Origin: Verrucomicrobiaceae bacterium
Lineage (GTDB): Bacteria; Verrucomicrobiota; Verrucomicrobiia; Verrucomicrobiales; Verrucomicrobiaceae
Direction of reading: 5' to 3'
DNA length: 8,026 nucleotides
Assembly (NCBI GenBank): GCA_021151605.1
Contig: JAGKWZ010000269.1
Span: 1-8,026 of the forward strand
The position numbers and the translations under genes are program-made. The notes under the pieces are model-generated. The model saw only the letters and a list, made by a program, of their open reading frames with translations, had not been told where the DNA came from and did not search any database. Below are positions 7,218-8,026 of this stretch, in pieces (the first letter of the stretch is position 1; each line of letters begins with the position of its first letter).

Positions 7218-7319
7218 ATGCGCTCCTTTGTGTCATGCCTGCTGCATTGTGTCTTCACCACCAAGCATCGCCAACGCTGGCTCACACCCGAGATCCGCGA
7301 GCGCCTCTGGCCCTCGTAG
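7218..7319 (+). pseudogene. Truncated N-terminus of a REP-associated Y1 (IS200-like) transposase
   Basis: The ATG at 7218 opens a 33-codon frame reading MRSFVSCLLHCVFTTKHRQR then WLTPEIRERLWPS, ended by TAG at 7317. This fits the conserved start of Y1_Tnp/RAYT transposases: the LxxHxVFxTKxRxxxLTPExRxxLWxY pattern. Such proteins normally run to well over 100 residues and carry a HUH metal-binding motif and a catalytic Tyr, all missing here. Homology seems to stop at about 7310, where the sequence becomes the antisense of an IS1380-type transposase, so the gene was broken by that element or by a rearrangement joining the two. No C-terminal RAYT segment is visible on the other side (7748-7865). 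RAYTs act as single-strand transposases on REP hairpins, and the BIME-like repeat lies just upstream. The fragment is short, so the family call rests on one motif. Confidence 0.65.
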
Positions 7320-7747
7320 AGGTGGAAGGGCATGAGGCAGGTGTCGCCCACATGCGTGCTGAACATGCCGAGTTCCTGCTGGCCGTAGACGATGCAGGCC
7401 GTCGAGCCGAGATCGAGCACGAGCTGGCGCAGTGTGAAGCCGTTGTCCAGGCGGCTCATGGTTGGCTGGCTCGCCAGCGTGGCATCAGTGGTGCCGGGAG
7501 CGGCCTTGCCGACGAGCATTTGCAGGACCGGATCATGACGCAGATGGTTGCTGTCGTTGCCATCGGGGTAGCCGCCGATCATCTGCATGACACGCTGGGT
7601 GAGCAGCGCCTGAGTGCTGTGCTCTGGCGCACTCGGCTTGCGCGCGCCGGGTGCGGGAGCTTTGAGCTTGGGAACCAGCCCGGCGTCGAAAGTCATGAGG
7701 GGCTCGTCAAAACAAAAACGCAGCGCGTGCCAGAGGGCAGTTTCGTA
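7307..7747 (-). pseudogene. Decayed IS1380-family transposase fragment
   Basis: The frame is open on the minus strand from 7747, just after a TGA at 7748-7750. It reads LRFCFDEPLMTFDAGLVP, then HSTQALLTQRVMQMIGGYPD, then LRHDPVLQMLVGK, TLASQPTMSRLDN, LVLDLGSTACIVYGQQEL and FHLYEGQ. The order TSDAGLxP, HS/LLxQR, GYxDxND, LRHDPxL, SQPTxSRL, LDxDxTD..GQQE, HxYEG is that of IS1380-type DDE transposases. It is broken in several ways. The only in-frame ATG (7694-7696) lies inside the conserved start. About 20 residues seem lost after LVP. The linker between SQPTMSRLDN and LVLDL is far too short. The acidic DxDxTD box reads DLGSTAC. The C-terminal half is missing, replaced at about 7307-7316 by the RAYT fragment. 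The frame runs on to 7211 only as antisense of that fragment. No terminal inverted repeats or target duplication were recognised. It is not expected to be functional. Confidence 0.7.
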
Positions 7748-7814
7748 TCAATACACTCGGTGATTAACTCGTCAGCAGGCTGGTTTGGCATGGTTGAGTC
7801 GCCTGCATTGATAC
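7745..7814. repeat. Interrupted inverted repeat beside the IS1380 remnant
   Basis: GTATCAAT (7745-7752) pairs with ATTGATAC (7807-7814), and GCAGGC (7775-7780) pairs with GCCTGC (7801-7806). The two right-hand arms are contiguous, while the left-hand arms are separated by 22 bases. It could be part of the end region of the degraded insertion sequence or a weak stem-loop downstream of the minus-strand gene ending at 7866. No function can be assigned. Confidence 0.4.
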
Positions 7815-7865
7815 CTCAATGCGCGCCAAACTCAGCCCTCTTTTTGTCTTTGTGAATAATGCAGG

Positions 7866-8026
7866 CTAGGCTCTGGCTGCCAGCTTTAGCCGGAACCTTT
7901 CCACAGCAGCCATGATCAATGGATCAGCCTGAACTTCGGCGGGAAGATCGGTGACATCAGCGGCTGAGGTTTCGCTGCTGGCAGGAGCTTCGGTGGGCTT
8001 GCTTTCGGATTTGGCAGGCTCTGGCT
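7866..8026 (-). CDS. C-terminal 52 residues of an unidentified protein, start outside window
   Basis: On the minus strand the frame enters from the window edge and reads PEPAKSESKPTEAPASSETS, then AADVTDLPAEVQADPLIMAA, then VERFRLKLAARA, and stops at TAG (7866-7868). It has a Pro/Ala/Ser/Glu-rich flexible linker followed by a short amphipathic helix. An acidic segment, then DPLI, then a helix containing a phenylalanine resembles the extreme C-terminus of many DNA polymerase III gamma/tau (DnaX) proteins, which also carry low-complexity linkers. That is a weak similarity over about 15 residues and should be treated as a hint only. Codon choice fits the host rather than the AT-richer orphan, and the opposite strand shows no competing gene. 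No clear terminator follows the stop codon. Confidence 0.55.
   Translation of the reverse strand, partial: PEPAKSESKPTEAPASSETSAADVTDLPAEVQADPLIMAAVERFRLKLAARA

Noticed and set aside
7693..7791. Minus-strand 32-codon frame starting MPNQPADELITECIDTKLPS, overlapping the IS1380 ATG
   Set aside because: It has no ribosome-binding site or family match, and the overlapping frame in the same stretch (LRFCFDEPLMTFDAG) matches the transposase start better.
7103..7855. Plus-strand 250-codon open frame
   Set aside because: It runs through repeat, RAYT fragment (wrong frame) and antisense of the IS1380 remnant, so it cannot be a single real gene.

Overview
The window looks like a stretch of chromosome from a GC-rich Gram-negative bacterium of the PVC group, most likely Verrucomicrobiota (Prosthecobacter/Verrucomicrobium-like). 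This is inferred from gene content: a membrane-anchored glutamine-amidotransferase-like protein coupled to a secreted C13/caspase-like protein, a GYF_2-domain protein, a class A penicillin-binding protein of the PBP1C type, and dense palindromic repeats with REP-associated (RAYT) and IS1380-type transposase debris. No rRNA or other taxonomic marker gene is present, so the placement is provisional.

Layout. Bases 1-2777 (+) are the end of an operon. A large protein, truncated by the window edge, has a GATase-like domain and a C-terminal membrane anchor. Its stop codon overlaps by one base the start of an exported caspase/legumain-like protein. An 83-bp near-perfect inverted repeat lies inside the second gene, between its start codon and its signal-peptide core. 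Bases 2801-3352 (-) hold a convergent gene for a soluble protein with two GYF_2-like modules and a C-terminal coiled coil. A 131-bp divergent gap separates it from pbpC (3484-5754, +), a complete bifunctional peptidoglycan glycosyltransferase/transpeptidase with a BiPBP_C tail.

Bases 5755-8026 are an accessory-looking region. It begins with an AT-richer orphan gene for a one-helix membrane protein (5988-6644, -). Next comes a gene-free stretch containing a tRNA-like 3' end (about 6701-6727) and a 311-bp BIME-like compound repeat built of two diverged inverted two-hairpin modules (6836-7146). About 70 bp beyond it is the first ~31 codons of a Y1/RAYT transposase (7218-7319, +), cut off by a decayed IS1380-family transposase fragment on the opposite strand (about 7307-7747, -). 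The window closes with the 3' end of a minus-strand gene (7866-8026) whose protein tail weakly recalls the end of DnaX.

How the parts fit. The first two genes are translationally coupled and probably act together at the cell envelope. pbpC builds peptidoglycan on the periplasmic face of the inner membrane. The right third records successive mobile-element events: a RAYT with its REP/BIME partner, later broken by an IS1380-type element that has itself decayed. The inverted repeat in the caspase-like gene shows that palindromic repeats have also settled inside coding sequence here. I found no complete new defence or mobile system. The most unusual items are the palindrome forming the N-terminus of a secreted protein and the nested REP/RAYT/IS1380 scar.
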